DNA from: Gilvimarinus gilvus
Lineage (GTDB): Bacteria > Pseudomonadota > Gammaproteobacteria > Pseudomonadales > Cellvibrionaceae
Length of the DNA stretch: 64,000 nucleotides
Assembly: GCF_030518155.1 (NCBI RefSeq)
Contig: NZ_JAULRU010000797.1
Span: forward strand, 124,001 to 188,000
Direction of reading: 5' to 3'
The translations under genes and the position numbers were made by a program. Below are positions 1-9,184 of this stretch, one piece after another (position 1 is the stretch's first letter; every line of letters begins with the position of its first letter). Under the pieces are notes generated by a model, which was not told where the DNA came from, searched no databases, and saw nothing but the letters and a program-made list of their open reading frames with translations.

Positions 1-170
1 TGTATGACGTCGCGAGTTTGTATATGCGATTCTATGAAGCTTGCCCAATTCTTAAGTCGGACGTGGAGCCCGGCACCCGAGATAGCCGCCTGCGTATATG
101 TCACGCCGTTGCACGTACGCTGGAAACGGGATTGGACATGCTGGGTATCGAAGTCTCCGAGCGAATGTAA
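1..170 (+). CDS. argS: Arginyl-tRNA synthetase, C-terminal end (partial)
   Basis: An open frame enters from the left edge (first complete codon at 3) and stops with TAA at 168-170. The visible 55 residues contain [14 protein letters not shown] and end in [13 protein letters not shown], which is the characteristic end of the class Ia arginyl-tRNA synthetase anticodon-binding helical domain. The enzyme charges tRNA-Arg in the cytoplasm. Only the tail is present, so the catalytic HIGH and KMSK motifs lie outside the window. A longer overlapping frame (4-240) reads through the same DNA but has no family character. The identification rests on the C-terminal signature only. Confidence 0.85.
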   Translation, partial: YDVASLYMRFYEACPILKSDVEPGTRDSRLRICHAVARTLETGLDMLGIEVSERM

Positions 171-265
171 GCTAAACTGGGTGGGCGCATGTGTGTTCGC
201 CCGGCACTCTCAACTTGGTAAGCTGAACCAGTACCTTTAAACATCGAATCACTGGCTGGACGTTC

Positions 266-1483
266 ATGCCCTACCGCCAACTGCCCCACTACTTTTTACT
301 CTACCTCGGTGCCCTGGTGGCATTGGGGCCTGTGGCTATGGACGCCTATTTGCCGGCGCTACCGACGATGTCAGAAAAACTCGGGGTGTCTATTGCAACG
401 CTGAGTACATCGGTCAGTACCTTTTTGGTCGGGTTTGCCCTGGGTCAGCTCTTGGGTGGTCCTATTTCTGATCAGGTAGGCCGCAAGCCAGTATGCCTAT
501 TCGGTACCGTTTTATTTATCGCCACCAGTGCGGCCATATCGGCTTCAGAATCGGCCTCCGCGATAAACTTGCTGCGCTTTACGCAAGCCTTTGGTGGAGG
601 CTTCGCCTCAATAACCGCGATGGCGCAAGTGCGTGACGCCTACCCTGCCGAAGAGATTGGCAGCCGTTTCGCGACGGTTATGATGGTCATGATGATCGCT
701 CCGGTCATTGCCCCGATCATAGGTACCGGTTTGCTCTACTTAGGCTGGCAAGCCATTTTTATTTTCCAAGTAGTTTACGCCGTTAGCTTGCTGGCCGTTA
801 TGCATCAGGCAATACCTGAAACATTACAGCATCAAAAAACGCCATTATCGCTGCCCAGAATTTTCTACCAATACACAGCTATTGTCATGCACCGCACCCA
901 CGGACATTACCTGGCTGCGCTGTTTGCGCTCAGCATGGGTAGCACCGCAGGTATTTTGCTGATTTTTGTCACCCATGCATCTTTTACCTACATGACGTAC
1001 TTCGGGGTGGGTGAGGGTGTTTTCTCAATTTTATTTGGTTTAAATGCGATAGGTTTAATCATTGCCAACGGCTTGAGTTCACGCCTACTTAAGTTTTGTA
1101 ACCCGCTGCGAGTATTTCAAAACGTGGTTATTCTTCAGACATTGGCGACTGTTTTAATGGCCGTATTGATTTACACAAATACACTGTCGCTCGCAATGGC
1201 TGTGCCACTAATTGTATTTATTGTCAGTTGCGTGGGCGTATCTAACCCCGCTGGCGCCGCTCGTTTTATGGCCATGTTTGCACCTCAGCAAGGCGGTAGC
1301 GCTGCCGCAATACAACTTGTGGCCATGTTCGTTTTGGGTTCTGTGATGGGCGCTTTGGCCAGCGTATGGCACGATGGCAGCCTCAAGCCCATGGTTAACA
1401 CCATGCTCATTTGCGCTTTCATCAGTACTGCGCTGTTATTGCCGCTGCGTAAACTGCGCGACACCTATAGTGGCAACTCATAA
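266..1483 (+). CDS. Bcr/CflA family MFS multidrug exporter
   Basis: A 405-residue polytopic inner-membrane protein of the major facilitator superfamily. The N-terminus reads VALGPVAMDAYLPALPTM, typical of the Bcr/CflA drug:proton antiporters (bicyclomycin, chloramphenicol and similar substrates). The loop 2-3 signature GGPISDQVGRKP (about residues 66-77) is the MFS motif A. About 12 hydrophobic segments fit the usual 400-residue length. The start ATG has only a weak ribosome-binding site. The gene stands alone, about 95 bases after argS on the same strand, and is convergent with the lipoprotein gene downstream. The substrate cannot be read from the sequence. Confidence 0.88.
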   Translation: MPYRQLPHYFLLYLGALVALGPVAMDAYLPALPTMSEKLGVSIATLSTSVSTFLVGFALGQLLGGPISDQVGRKPVCLFGTVLFIATSAAISASESASAINLLRFTQAFGGGFASITAMAQVRDAYPAEEIGSRFATVMMVMMIAPVIAPIIGTGLLYLGWQAIFIFQVVYAVSLLAVMHQAIPETLQHQKTPLSLPRIFYQYTAIVMHRTHGHYLAALFALSMGSTAGILLIFVTHASFTYMTYFGVGEGVFSILFGLNAIGLIIANGLSSRLLKFCNPLRVFQNVVILQTLATVLMAVLIYTNTLSLAMAVPLIVFIVSCVGVSNPAGAARFMAMFAPQQGGSAAAIQLVAMFVLGSVMGALASVWHDGSLKPMVNTMLICAFISTALLLPLRKLRDTYSGNS

Positions 1484-1500
1484 AAATAGTAGCAACGCAT

Positions 1501-1527
1501 AAAAAAGGCCGCGACAAATGCGGCCTT
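1501..1527 (-). terminator. Rho-independent terminator of the DUF3313-type lipoprotein gene
   Basis: An 8-bp stem AAGGCCGC/GCGGCCTT (1505-1512 with 1520-1527, 7-nt loop) is followed on the minus strand by a run of six T (complement of 1501-1506). It lies just past the stop of the minus-strand gene and could also stop the convergent exporter transcript. Confidence 0.75.
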
Positions 1528-1550
1528 ATACTTGCGCAGCGAAGTTCTGT

Positions 1551-2216
1551 TTAATTTCGCGTTTTATCTAAACCCTTACGTAAAGCTTTAGTCCAACTTC
1601 TGATAAAGCGTTTAGCATCCGCCATATTGCTGGCGCGATTGGTCCACTCCAGATACATGTCATCGCGATCTTCCTTGTGGTCGACAACGCGGGCAATGAT
1701 TTCTCCACTGGCTGCATCGTAAGCTTCCAGGAATAATGTCATTTCACCCGAGCTTGTGGTGTAGGTTCGCACCATACCGGTCTCGTTTAAATCCGGTGCC
1801 GTTATATCAAGGTCAATGATTGACGGACGCAGTTCCAACACCGGAGCATCGCCTTGTGCCCCATCTACAAGCGTATAGGGTGGCTCTTCCAGCAGGGACT
1901 GCTGGAAATACTCATCGCAAACTGCAGCGAGACGGTCTTGCAACATTTGCATGTCTTCCTCTGTTACACGCGAACGTCCAAAGTCACGCCCCGTGTTCTG
2001 GTCGCGCATCCAATTCGCCCGAAAGGCCACACTGCACGGCTGCAAAGCAAAAACTTGGTAATCGGATATATTCACGCCGGGCTTAACGTAAACCTGATCC
2101 AAATCCCGGTCTTCCACCAGCTGTAAGCCATCATGAGACACCGGTGGTGGTGGCGTTGCACAGCCGGCAATACAAAGCGAAAGTGTTATAGCGGTAGTAA
2201 TCGAAAGCAATTTCAT
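1551..2216 (-). CDS. DUF3313-type outer-membrane lipoprotein
   Basis: A 221-residue protein with a lipoprotein signal (hydrophobic SITTAITLSLCIAGC; lipobox IAGC with Cys19), followed by a proline-rich linker TPPPPV. The mature part has the layout of DUF3313 proteins: an N-terminal stretch on position and extension (VYVKPGVNISDYQVFAL), a central conserved acidic region, and a strand pattern repeating 'EMTLFLEAYDAASGEIIARV'. The family function is unknown. The start is supported by AGGAG six bases upstream. The gene is monocistronic, with its own terminator. DUF3313 assignment is by overall resemblance and is moderately certain; the lipoprotein call is firm. Confidence 0.65.
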   Translation of the reverse strand: MKLLSITTAITLSLCIAGCATPPPPVSHDGLQLVEDRDLDQVYVKPGVNISDYQVFALQPCSVAFRANWMRDQNTGRDFGRSRVTEEDMQMLQDRLAAVCDEYFQQSLLEEPPYTLVDGAQGDAPVLELRPSIIDLDITAPDLNETGMVRTYTTSSGEMTLFLEAYDAASGEIIARVVDHKEDRDDMYLEWTNRASNMADAKRFIRSWTKALRKGLDKTRN

Positions 2217-2295
2217 AGCTAGCTCCTAGCAGCTGAAGATATCCCCCGACAACATTAGTGCGAACTGGACAAAAGCTCAACCCGCAAAGTGTAAA

Positions 2296-2625
2296 TTACC
2301 GTGACAGAAGTTGATCCATGCGCCGCAATTGCATAATCAATGAGTCCGCCGGGATACTCAGAGCACGAAAATACTCTTCCGCCATGGGGGCAATGGCGCT
2401 ATTTACAGGTAAATTGTCACCCTGCCCGAGCAACTGATGCAATTTAGGTATAAATATAAATTGCAACCACTGGGTAAAGGTCAGTGTATCTATAGCGAAG
2501 GGTTGTACACTGGCCAAAGCCCTCGCCGGAGGTGGCTGACTTTGCCAAAGCTGTAAGTCCCTCATGCTCGCTTCTATATCCATTAAAACTTCAGCGACCG
2601 CGATATGTGTGTCGGAACTATTCAT
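2296..2625 (-). CDS. yqcC: YqcC family protein
   Basis: A 109-residue cytoplasmic protein with the YqcC (DUF446) signature: LWQSQPPPARALASVQPFAIDTL, then LTFTQWLQFIFIPKLHQLL and AIAPMAEEYF. The family is small, all-helical and of unknown function; in many gammaproteobacteria it sits beside a pseudouridine synthase gene (truC), but here it follows dinG. The start lies 6 bases after the dinG stop, so it is probably translated from the same mRNA. Confidence 0.85.
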   Translation of the reverse strand: MNSSDTHIAVAEVLMDIEASMRDLQLWQSQPPPARALASVQPFAIDTLTFTQWLQFIFIPKLHQLLGQGDNLPVNSAIAPMAEEYFRALSIPADSLIMQLRRMDQLLSR

Positions 2626-2631
2626 TTTACC

Positions 2632-4767
2632 CTAAGTTGCAATGGTTCTTTTAAACGGTGGCAGTGAGTCCAATATGGCTTTGCCATAACGCTTGGTCAC
2701 GACCCGCCGATCCAGCAAGGTAATACGTCCGGTATCTCCCTCGGTACGCAGCAAACGTCCGCATGCCTGAATGAGCTTTAGGGACGCATCGGGTATGGTA
2801 ATTTGCATAAATGCGTTGCCACCGCGCGATTCAATCCACTCAGATACCGCCGCCTCAATAGGATCGTCTGGTACGGCGAAAGGTAACTTCGCTATGACAA
2901 CGTGGGCGCAGTAATCACCGGGCAGGTCTACACCTTCGGCGAAGCTGGCCAACCCAAACAATACACTGCCCTCGCCGCGATCTATGCGCTTTTTGTGCTC
3001 GACCAACATCTCCTGCTTCGACGCCTCTCCCTGCACTTGTATTTTGTGGCGCCAAGGCTCAGGCATTTCATCAAATACATCGAGCATCTGTCGACGCGAA
3101 GAGAACAGGACAAGAGAGCCTTCTTCCGCCTGTAATATTTGAGGTAACTGGTCAATCACCGCCGCGGTGTGGGCCTTGCTGTCGCCAGCATCTACCGCAG
3201 CGGCAGGCACTATCAGCTCCCCCTGAGCAAAGTCAAAAGGACTTGGCACCACAGCATAGCGGCTATTATCCGGCGTCCCGGCGCGCATTTTAAAGCGCTC
3301 AAAATTACCCAGGGCGGTTAAGGTTGCGGAGGTCACTACGGCGCCGTAAGCCTGATTCCACAAGCTAAACTCGAGCGTGCGCGCCGCCAAAATTGGACTG
3401 GAACACACCTCAATATCGTAATTCCCGCTAAAGTCGACAAGCGTTAACCAGCGCGCGCGCGGCACGCTGCTCTCGGCATCGGTGCGCGAGTAACTGAGCC
3501 ACAGCTCGGCACTGGCCTCCGCCCGCGACTGCCATGCTCCGACCACGGGGTAATTATTCTCAAGGTCCACTTTGGGTACAGGGCAATGGGCGTCCTCCAT
3601 GGCCTCGTTAATTTCACTGGTAATTTTACTCAGCAAATCGCTCAACCGATCGAAGCTGGCGTGCAGTTGTTCAGCCTGCGCGCGTATACCATCGGGAACT
3701 TTGCCGTTCTCAAAACGATAGTGGCTAGAGCGACGCTCGCGGCTGTCATCGGTCACGCTCTGAATCAGCTCATCGAGAGCCGGATATAGCATGTCGAGCT
3801 CGCGTTTGCACTCGATAAACTGACCGGGCAATTGCTCGCCAAAATGGTCCACACGGCCGGCACCGCCGATCTGTCCAAGCACGGTGGATAAACTCTTGTT
3901 GCACTGCTCTAACCAGCGGCTGGTGGACAACATGCGCGCATGGTGCGCAAAGTGATTCAAGGCTTTATCGGGTAGGTGATGGCCCTCATCAAACACATAA
4001 ATTGTGTCTTCGGGGTCCGGTAGGATAGCACCGCCGCCGAGAGCTAAGTCTGCCAGCACCAAATCGTGATTGGTAACGATGCAGTCGGCGGTATGCAGCG
4101 CATCCCGCGCCTTGAAAAAGCTGCAGGCTGACACATTAGAGCAACGCCTGCCAGTACATTGGCGATGATCGGTTGTCACGCGTTGCCAGTCGGCGCTGTC
4201 CAGTGAACCGGGCCAGGTGTCGCGTTCACCGTCCCATTTATTGGCCGCCAGAGCGTCCATCATGGATTCATACAAACGAATACCTTGCTCATCAACACTG
4301 GGCAATTCATCTTCATACAGTGCTCGCGTAGGATCGGCGGTGCTGGCAAATTCGCTCATCAAATTGTCGAGCTTGGACAAACACAAATAGCGCCCGCGCC
4401 CTTTCGCCAACGCGAAACTGAAAGACAAATCCGAATGATTGCGTAGTTCGGGTAGGTCCTTGTGAACGATCTGTTCCTGAAGTGCGACCGTAGCGGTCGA
4501 CACCACCAGCTTTTTCCCTAAAGCCTTAGCAATAATAATACTCGGCAATAGGTAGGCGATTGTTTTACCTGTTCCCGTACCGGCTTCAACCACACATATA
4601 TGGCCGTCGCCATTGCGTATACCTTCGGCATCTGAACTAATAGCGCCGAGTGTCCGCGCTATTTCCGCTATCATTAGTTTTTGCCCATGGCGAGGCCCCA
4701 GCTCACGGGAAGCTAAAAACGCCGAATAGCTTTGCTGAATATCGCGCTTGATATCATCGGTTAGCAT
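2632..4767 (-). CDS. dinG: ATP-dependent DNA helicase DinG
   Basis: A 711-residue XPD-like superfamily 2 helicase that unwinds DNA 5'-3' and helps resolve R-loops and stalled forks. Walker A is EAGTGTGKT near residue 62; the DEAH-type box reads FDEGH. Between them, HRQCTGRRCSNVSACSF gives three cysteines of the 4Fe-4S cluster, and the fourth is in HTADCIVTNHD. Late motifs include SPFDF, LFGLASFAEGVDLPG and QACGRLLRTEGDTGRI, the helicase motif VI. Length matches the E. coli enzyme (716). It begins 3 bases after the acyltransferase stop and is followed by yqcC. No LexA box was seen. Confidence 0.95.
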   Translation of the reverse strand: MLTDDIKRDIQQSYSAFLASRELGPRHGQKLMIAEIARTLGAISSDAEGIRNGDGHICVVEAGTGTGKTIAYLLPSIIIAKALGKKLVVSTATVALQEQIVHKDLPELRNHSDLSFSFALAKGRGRYLCLSKLDNLMSEFASTADPTRALYEDELPSVDEQGIRLYESMMDALAANKWDGERDTWPGSLDSADWQRVTTDHRQCTGRRCSNVSACSFFKARDALHTADCIVTNHDLVLADLALGGGAILPDPEDTIYVFDEGHHLPDKALNHFAHHARMLSTSRWLEQCNKSLSTVLGQIGGAGRVDHFGEQLPGQFIECKRELDMLYPALDELIQSVTDDSRERRSSHYRFENGKVPDGIRAQAEQLHASFDRLSDLLSKITSEINEAMEDAHCPVPKVDLENNYPVVGAWQSRAEASAELWLSYSRTDAESSVPRARWLTLVDFSGNYDIEVCSSPILAARTLEFSLWNQAYGAVVTSATLTALGNFERFKMRAGTPDNSRYAVVPSPFDFAQGELIVPAAAVDAGDSKAHTAAVIDQLPQILQAEEGSLVLFSSRRQMLDVFDEMPEPWRHKIQVQGEASKQEMLVEHKKRIDRGEGSVLFGLASFAEGVDLPGDYCAHVVIAKLPFAVPDDPIEAAVSEWIESRGGNAFMQITIPDASLKLIQACGRLLRTEGDTGRITLLDRRVVTKRYGKAILDSLPPFKRTIAT

Positions 4768-4770
4768 TGA

Positions 4771-5925
4771 TTAAGGCCGAGCCTTGAGTTTGTTGCGCAC
4801 CGGATTTGCATACATTTCCAGCACAATATCCCGGTACTCAGAAGGCACGGAACCCACGCGCAAATCAAACGCTGCGCGCTCTTCACGCACATTGCCAGGC
4901 TCAAAAGGTACATTTTTGTCGGAATACGGCAGCGAGCGCGCCTCCTCACCTTCTGCATCGAAGGCAAAACAGTTGCTTGCGTGCAATACATATTGAGCCC
5001 ATATTTGACGATCTATTTCCGCAGCCACGGCATCGGTATCCGCATATTCACCGCTAAGCGCAGAGCCGAACGCTACGTGAACATGGCCCTTTTGCCCGGC
5101 AATTCCTTTGGCAATGCTTTGCACATCTTCCTGATCCCCTTTTTCGTAGCGGCCGGTGGTGCGCTGCGCAAACAATTCATGTGCCTTAGCCGCGTCGCAG
5201 GGATCTTGCTCATAGGATATGGATACCGGAACGATTTTTAAGGAGCGCACATACTCGGAGAAATCTTGAGCCTTGGGACGATTTAACATCAACATACCAA
5301 TCACCGCTGTATTGGTCAGGTCATTGCCATCTTTAGCACGCCCCTCGCGTTGCGCAATCCATATATTGGCTTTGTCCTCGGTCAGAGAATGGTGGATATA
5401 AGCCGATAATTTTTTCGCTGCTTTGAGCTTTTCTCGGGGCGCTTTGGCAGAGCGGTTAACGATAAAACTTTTATTGAGTCGCATCAGGTCAGAGACATAA
5501 GGCTTGGTCAGCAAATTGTCGCCAATGGCAATTCTCAACGTCTGAAAGCCCGCATGATAAATGCTCCAGTTTACAAAAGCCGGGTCCATCGCAATATCGC
5601 GGTGGTTGCTGATAAACAGGTAGCCCCCGTTGGGGTCGAGCTGATCGAGACCGGAGCTGGTAAGTCGAGTGGTCGTGGTTTCGATCATGTGGCGCATGTA
5701 TTTCTCAACAACCTGCTGAAACTTATCTACACTGTCTACCGCAGCCAACTGCCTTTTCATGACATTTTTCACGATAGGCCGCAAAATGAACCCTAAAGGT
5801 CCAGCCAAATGTGGAAATTTTAATTTGGCCACCGCATCGGCAAGCTCCGGGTCATTAAGAATACGGTCCAGGGCGGGACGAACTTCGTCGTCGTGGTAAG
5901 GTCGAATATCGTCAAAATCAGTCAT
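4771..5925 (-). CDS. PlsC-like acyltransferase (1-acyl-glycerol-3-phosphate type)
   Basis: A 384-residue protein of the PlsC/LPLAT acyltransferase superfamily, expected at the inner membrane in phospholipid remodelling. The catalytic motif is FISNHRDIAMDPAF, with the conserved His and Asp, and the acceptor-site motif appears as AQREGRAKDGND in place of FPEGTRS. The frame is open to 5973, but the start at 5925 (MTDFDDIRPYHDDEV) is preferred because the conserved sequence begins there; the extra 16 residues (MDRRCDVHAFD...) look non-coding. No good ribosome-binding site marks either start. It leads the operon with dinG and yqcC. The exact acyl donor and acceptor are not known. Confidence 0.8.
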   Translation of the reverse strand: MTDFDDIRPYHDDEVRPALDRILNDPELADAVAKLKFPHLAGPLGFILRPIVKNVMKRQLAAVDSVDKFQQVVEKYMRHMIETTTTRLTSSGLDQLDPNGGYLFISNHRDIAMDPAFVNWSIYHAGFQTLRIAIGDNLLTKPYVSDLMRLNKSFIVNRSAKAPREKLKAAKKLSAYIHHSLTEDKANIWIAQREGRAKDGNDLTNTAVIGMLMLNRPKAQDFSEYVRSLKIVPVSISYEQDPCDAAKAHELFAQRTTGRYEKGDQEDVQSIAKGIAGQKGHVHVAFGSALSGEYADTDAVAAEIDRQIWAQYVLHASNCFAFDAEGEEARSLPYSDKNVPFEPGNVREERAAFDLRVGSVPSEYRDIVLEMYANPVRNKLKARP

Positions 5926-6051
5926 GAGTAGGTTCACAGAATCAAATGCATGGACGTCGCAGCGCCGGTCCATGTCAGTATTCAGGACATGCTTGAGCCA
6001 GTATGGCTGTCAGCGTAAACAGGCGCACAACATACCCAAAAGAGGTGGAAA

Positions 6052-6456
6052 ATGCCACTCGCAGCCCCCAATTACTGTCCATGCGGTTCAACGGTAGCAG
6101 CCTCTCAATGCTGTTCCCGCTTTATTTACCAAGGTCAGGCCGCCTCTACCGCACTCGAGCTTATGCGATCGCGCTACAGTGGCCACGTCTGTGGAGCCAT
6201 AGAATACCTGTGGGAAACGTGGAGCGAGTCCACGCGCCATCGCACATCAATCGCCGCTATTCGCGAATGGGCCACCAGTTGTGAATGGCTGGGGCTGGAA
6301 ATTTTAGATTGGCAGGGTGGCGGGCATAGTGACAGTCAGGGCACAGTAACCTTTAGCGCTACCTACCGTATCGGCCAGCAAACCCACCGCCACCTGGAAA
6401 AGTCAGCGTTCTGCCGCGAAAACGGTTTTTGGCGTTATTTCGATCATTGCGCTTAA
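6052..6456 (+). CDS. YchJ family SEC-C motif protein
   Basis: A 134-residue protein of the YchJ (UPF0225) family. The N-terminal zinc-binding SEC-C motif reads YCPCGSTVAASQCCSRF (about residues 8-24). The rest is the NTF2-like domain: ALELMRSRYSGHVCGAIEYLWETW, a central WLGLEILDWQGG, and the ending KSAFCRENGFWRYFDH, where YchJ proteins usually have EKSRFVRENGRWYY. The SEC-C motif coordinates zinc; the cellular role of the family is unknown. GAGGTGG lies just before the ATG. It diverges from the acyltransferase operon. Confidence 0.85.
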   Translation: MPLAAPNYCPCGSTVAASQCCSRFIYQGQAASTALELMRSRYSGHVCGAIEYLWETWSESTRHRTSIAAIREWATSCEWLGLEILDWQGGGHSDSQGTVTFSATYRIGQQTHRHLEKSAFCRENGFWRYFDHCA

Positions 6457-6543
6457 AACATCTCCATTGTGTGAAGCATATGATGTTTTTCACGCCAAAT
6501 AGCAGTACACTTTAACCTGCTACCGTGGGACTCAAGCTCAAGT

Positions 6544-7806
6544 ATGAAAATTCTGCTAGTTGAAGACAGCGCGACTTTGCGCCATGCCATGAGCCAGTAT
6601 ATTGTCGATGCTGGTCATACCCCGCTGGTCGCAGAAAGTGGCGAGCAGGCGCTGCAGTTACTTGAAGATAATCCCGTGGACATGATTATCATGGATGTGG
6701 AGATGCCCGGACTCAACGGCTTTGAAACAACCGCACTCATTCGCGAGTGGCTGGGCGACCACTGGATTCCCATTGTCTTTGTCACGGGCATGAGCGAGGA
6801 CGAAGACTACCGTCAGGGCATTGAGGCCGGCGGTGACGATTATCTTATCAAGCCAGTCAGTAAAATGATCATCACGGCTAAAATTCGCGCCATGGAGCGG
6901 ATTGCCGATATGCGCGATCAGCTCAACCGGCTCAATAGCGAGCTAGAAGCCATCAGCCAGCTCGACAGTCTCACGCAAATTTACAACCGCCGCACATTCA
7001 ATGAGCAAGCCCTTAAGCAGTGGTTGCTGGCGAGTCGTCAGAATACCTGTATTAGCGCACTCATGATCGATGTAGATCATTTCAAACTCTACAATGACCA
7101 TTACGGTCATCCGGCTGGTGACGCGTGCCTGAAAGAGGTTACCGCCGCCATTGAACAGTGCCTAAATCGACCCTACGACCTACTTGGACGGTATGGCGGT
7201 GAAGAATTTGTTGTACTCTTGCCGGAAACCAACAAAGAGGGAATCGCCAACATTAGTCAACGTATTCGTCGCTCTCTGGCCGATCGCCAGGTAGCCCACG
7301 ATGTCTCCCCCACCTCCGACACGGTGACGGTTTCCATTGGCGGAGCCTGTTGCCTGCAGACGACCGGGCACACCCTGGAGGGGCTAATCAAAGCGGCCGA
7401 TCGTGCTCTTTACCGCGCCAAACATTCAGGCCGCGATCAATTCAGTATTGACGAAATGGCTTCACACCGCACGGTGGTGGTGGCCCATTCAGATTTGAAA
7501 ATTCAGCAACAGGCTTGCACTCAACTGCAACAACACTACAACCTGATAACAGCGGACTCCGCCGATGAGGCATTGGAACTGTCACTGACAATAAGGCCCG
7601 ACTTAATAGTGTTAGGGCCTGAGCTGGCCGACCACCAGGGACGCTATCTAAGCGATCGACTCGCCACGGCCAAGCGCACCCGTTCAACACCGCAACTATT
7701 TTTGGGACAACCGCAGGGCGAAGGGCTCGACGCCAAACCCTGCGTCGCACTGCCGCTACAACAGGATGACCTGATAAAAGTCGCGGGGCAGCTTCTCAGC
7801 GCCTAA
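6544..7806 (+). CDS. Response regulator diguanylate cyclase (REC-GGDEF plus degenerate REC)
   Basis: A 420-residue cytoplasmic protein. Residues 1-120 are a receiver domain with phosphoacceptor D51 (IIMDVEMPG), acidic ED at 7-8, and K103. A short coiled linker leads to a GGDEF domain (about 135-295) with active site GGEEF at 218-222, so it should make cyclic di-GMP. The inhibitory I-site RxxD is present as RPYD (209-212), exactly five residues before GGEEF, predicting product feedback. Residues about 312-420 look like a second receiver fold in which the phosphoacceptor position is Gly (IVLGPEL), so it should not be phosphorylated. No partner kinase is adjacent. It is transcribed towards pyrB. 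Confidence 0.88.
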   Translation: MKILLVEDSATLRHAMSQYIVDAGHTPLVAESGEQALQLLEDNPVDMIIMDVEMPGLNGFETTALIREWLGDHWIPIVFVTGMSEDEDYRQGIEAGGDDYLIKPVSKMIITAKIRAMERIADMRDQLNRLNSELEAISQLDSLTQIYNRRTFNEQALKQWLLASRQNTCISALMIDVDHFKLYNDHYGHPAGDACLKEVTAAIEQCLNRPYDLLGRYGGEEFVVLLPETNKEGIANISQRIRRSLADRQVAHDVSPTSDTVTVSIGGACCLQTTGHTLEGLIKAADRALYRAKHSGRDQFSIDEMASHRTVVVAHSDLKIQQQACTQLQQHYNLITADSADEALELSLTIRPDLIVLGPELADHQGRYLSDRLATAKRTRSTPQLFLGQPQGEGLDAKPCVALPLQQDDLIKVAGQLLSA

Positions 7807-7843
7807 GCCGGTGGTTGAACCCACCCACCCACCCTGATTCAGC

Positions 7844-8860
7844 TTAAAGTGTGCGCAACGAGTTGTACCAATTGACATCGCGCGCGTATTTATCCACCTG
7901 ATCCACCACATCCAGCACCAGTGCAAACAGTGCCATACGCACCAATACACCGTTATCGGCCTGACGAAAAATCGCTAAATTCGGATTGTGATTGAGGTCG
8001 TTATCTAACTCGTTGGCCTCTGCCCTCGAGTCCCTGGGCAGGGGGTGCATGATGACTGTATTGGGCTCGCAATACTGAGTGTAAATTGATTGGTTCAAGC
8101 GAAACCGTCCGCGGTACACATCCGCCTCTGCTTTGGAGGCAAATCGCTCCTCCTGAATGCGGGTTGAGTAGGCAATATCGACGTTCGTGATACTCTGAGT
8201 CAGATCTTCGGTGACCACCACAGTGTGCCCTGCGGTACGCATCTCTTCAACGATATGCTCTGGCATTGCCAGCTCTGTCGGTGATACCAAAGTGATGTGA
8301 ACATCACTGAACAGTCGCAGCAACTTGCATAGCGAGTGCACCGTTCGGCCAAATTTCAGATCCCCAATCAGAGCGATACGCAAACCGTCAATGCCACGGT
8401 TTTTCGATCCAAGCTCCTTGCGAATGGTGTAAAGATCCAACAGAGCCTGACTGGGATGCTCATTGGCACCATCACCGCCGTTCAGTACCGGTACGCGGCT
8501 GGCCTCGGCAAACTCAGCTACTGAACCCTCCGCCGGGTGGCGCATGCAGATAACATCCGAGAAACCCGATAACACACGAGCGGTGTCGTAAAGGGACTCA
8601 CCCTTGGCGATGGCAGAGCTTTCAAAGCCGGTCGTCTCGCGCACCTCACCGCCAAGTAGATTAAACGCACAGCCAAAACTGATCCGTGTGCGGGTACTCG
8701 GCTCAAAAAACATATTGCCCAGAATTGCCCCCTCTAAAACCCGGGTGACTTTGCGACGCAACGCATAGGGAGCCATGGCGTCGGCCACTTGAAAAATACG
8801 TTCAATATCGGCGCGCTCGAACTGTTCGACGGAGAGAATATGTGAACCTGTCAATATCAC
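7844..8860 (-). CDS. pyrB: Aspartate carbamoyltransferase
   Basis: A 338-residue catalytic subunit that condenses carbamoyl phosphate and aspartate, the first committed step of pyrimidine synthesis. The carbamoyl-phosphate loop FFEPSTRTR is intact, as are GDGANEHPSQALLDLYTI and MHPLPRDSRA. Start is GTG at 8860, supported by AAGGAATTATC upstream. The protein is slightly longer than E. coli PyrB (311), with a C-terminal extension rich in aliphatic residues and ending YARDVNWYNSLRTL. No pyrI gene or dihydroorotase follows it. It is convergent with the cyclase gene. Confidence 0.93.
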   Translation of the reverse strand: MILTGSHILSVEQFERADIERIFQVADAMAPYALRRKVTRVLEGAILGNMFFEPSTRTRISFGCAFNLLGGEVRETTGFESSAIAKGESLYDTARVLSGFSDVICMRHPAEGSVAEFAEASRVPVLNGGDGANEHPSQALLDLYTIRKELGSKNRGIDGLRIALIGDLKFGRTVHSLCKLLRLFSDVHITLVSPTELAMPEHIVEEMRTAGHTVVVTEDLTQSITNVDIAYSTRIQEERFASKAEADVYRGRFRLNQSIYTQYCEPNTVIMHPLPRDSRAEANELDNDLNHNPNLAIFRQADNGVLVRMALFALVLDVVDQVDKYARDVNWYNSLRTL

Positions 8861-9184
8861 GATAATTCCTTGCTGTCTGCGGTGGGGAAAGTGGCGCTAT
8901 TTTAGGCTCTGAAGCGCTATTTGAATAGATGTGACAATCCCGATTTACCCTCAAATCAGGTAATCTTTCCAGTCACAACACGATCGATTAGATTGCGGGC
9001 CGGCCTGGGCTTTGGCGCAAAAAAAGTCATAGGATTGTTGCATCTGGACGCCAGACCCGCTATTAGTACTTATAAAGGAGAGAGGTTCAGGGTGTAAGTC
9101 AACTTGCCGAATCGAAAAAAAAGCTATATAAACCCGAACCTTAGCCGATAACACTGAGGCGTTACCGTCACTCAAGGAAAACCA
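8861..9184 (+). other. Intergenic region between pyrB and the DUF2971 gene
   Basis: A 324-base divergent spacer. It holds a likely promoter for the rightward gene (9104-9132) and must hold the pyrB promoter on the minus strand. No pyrimidine leader peptide with terminator could be identified. An open frame on the minus strand (8951-9310) overlaps the neighbouring gene and has no family character. Confidence 0.5.
9104..9132 (+). promoter_or_regulatory. Sigma-70-like promoter of the DUF2971 gene
   Basis: A -35 box TTGCCG (9104-9109) and a -10 box TATAAA (9127-9132) are separated by 17 bases. The GTG start lies about 50 bases downstream. Confidence 0.5.

Noticed and set aside
3586-3789. Plus-strand open frames within dinG
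   Set aside because: They overlap an intact, conserved gene on the other strand.
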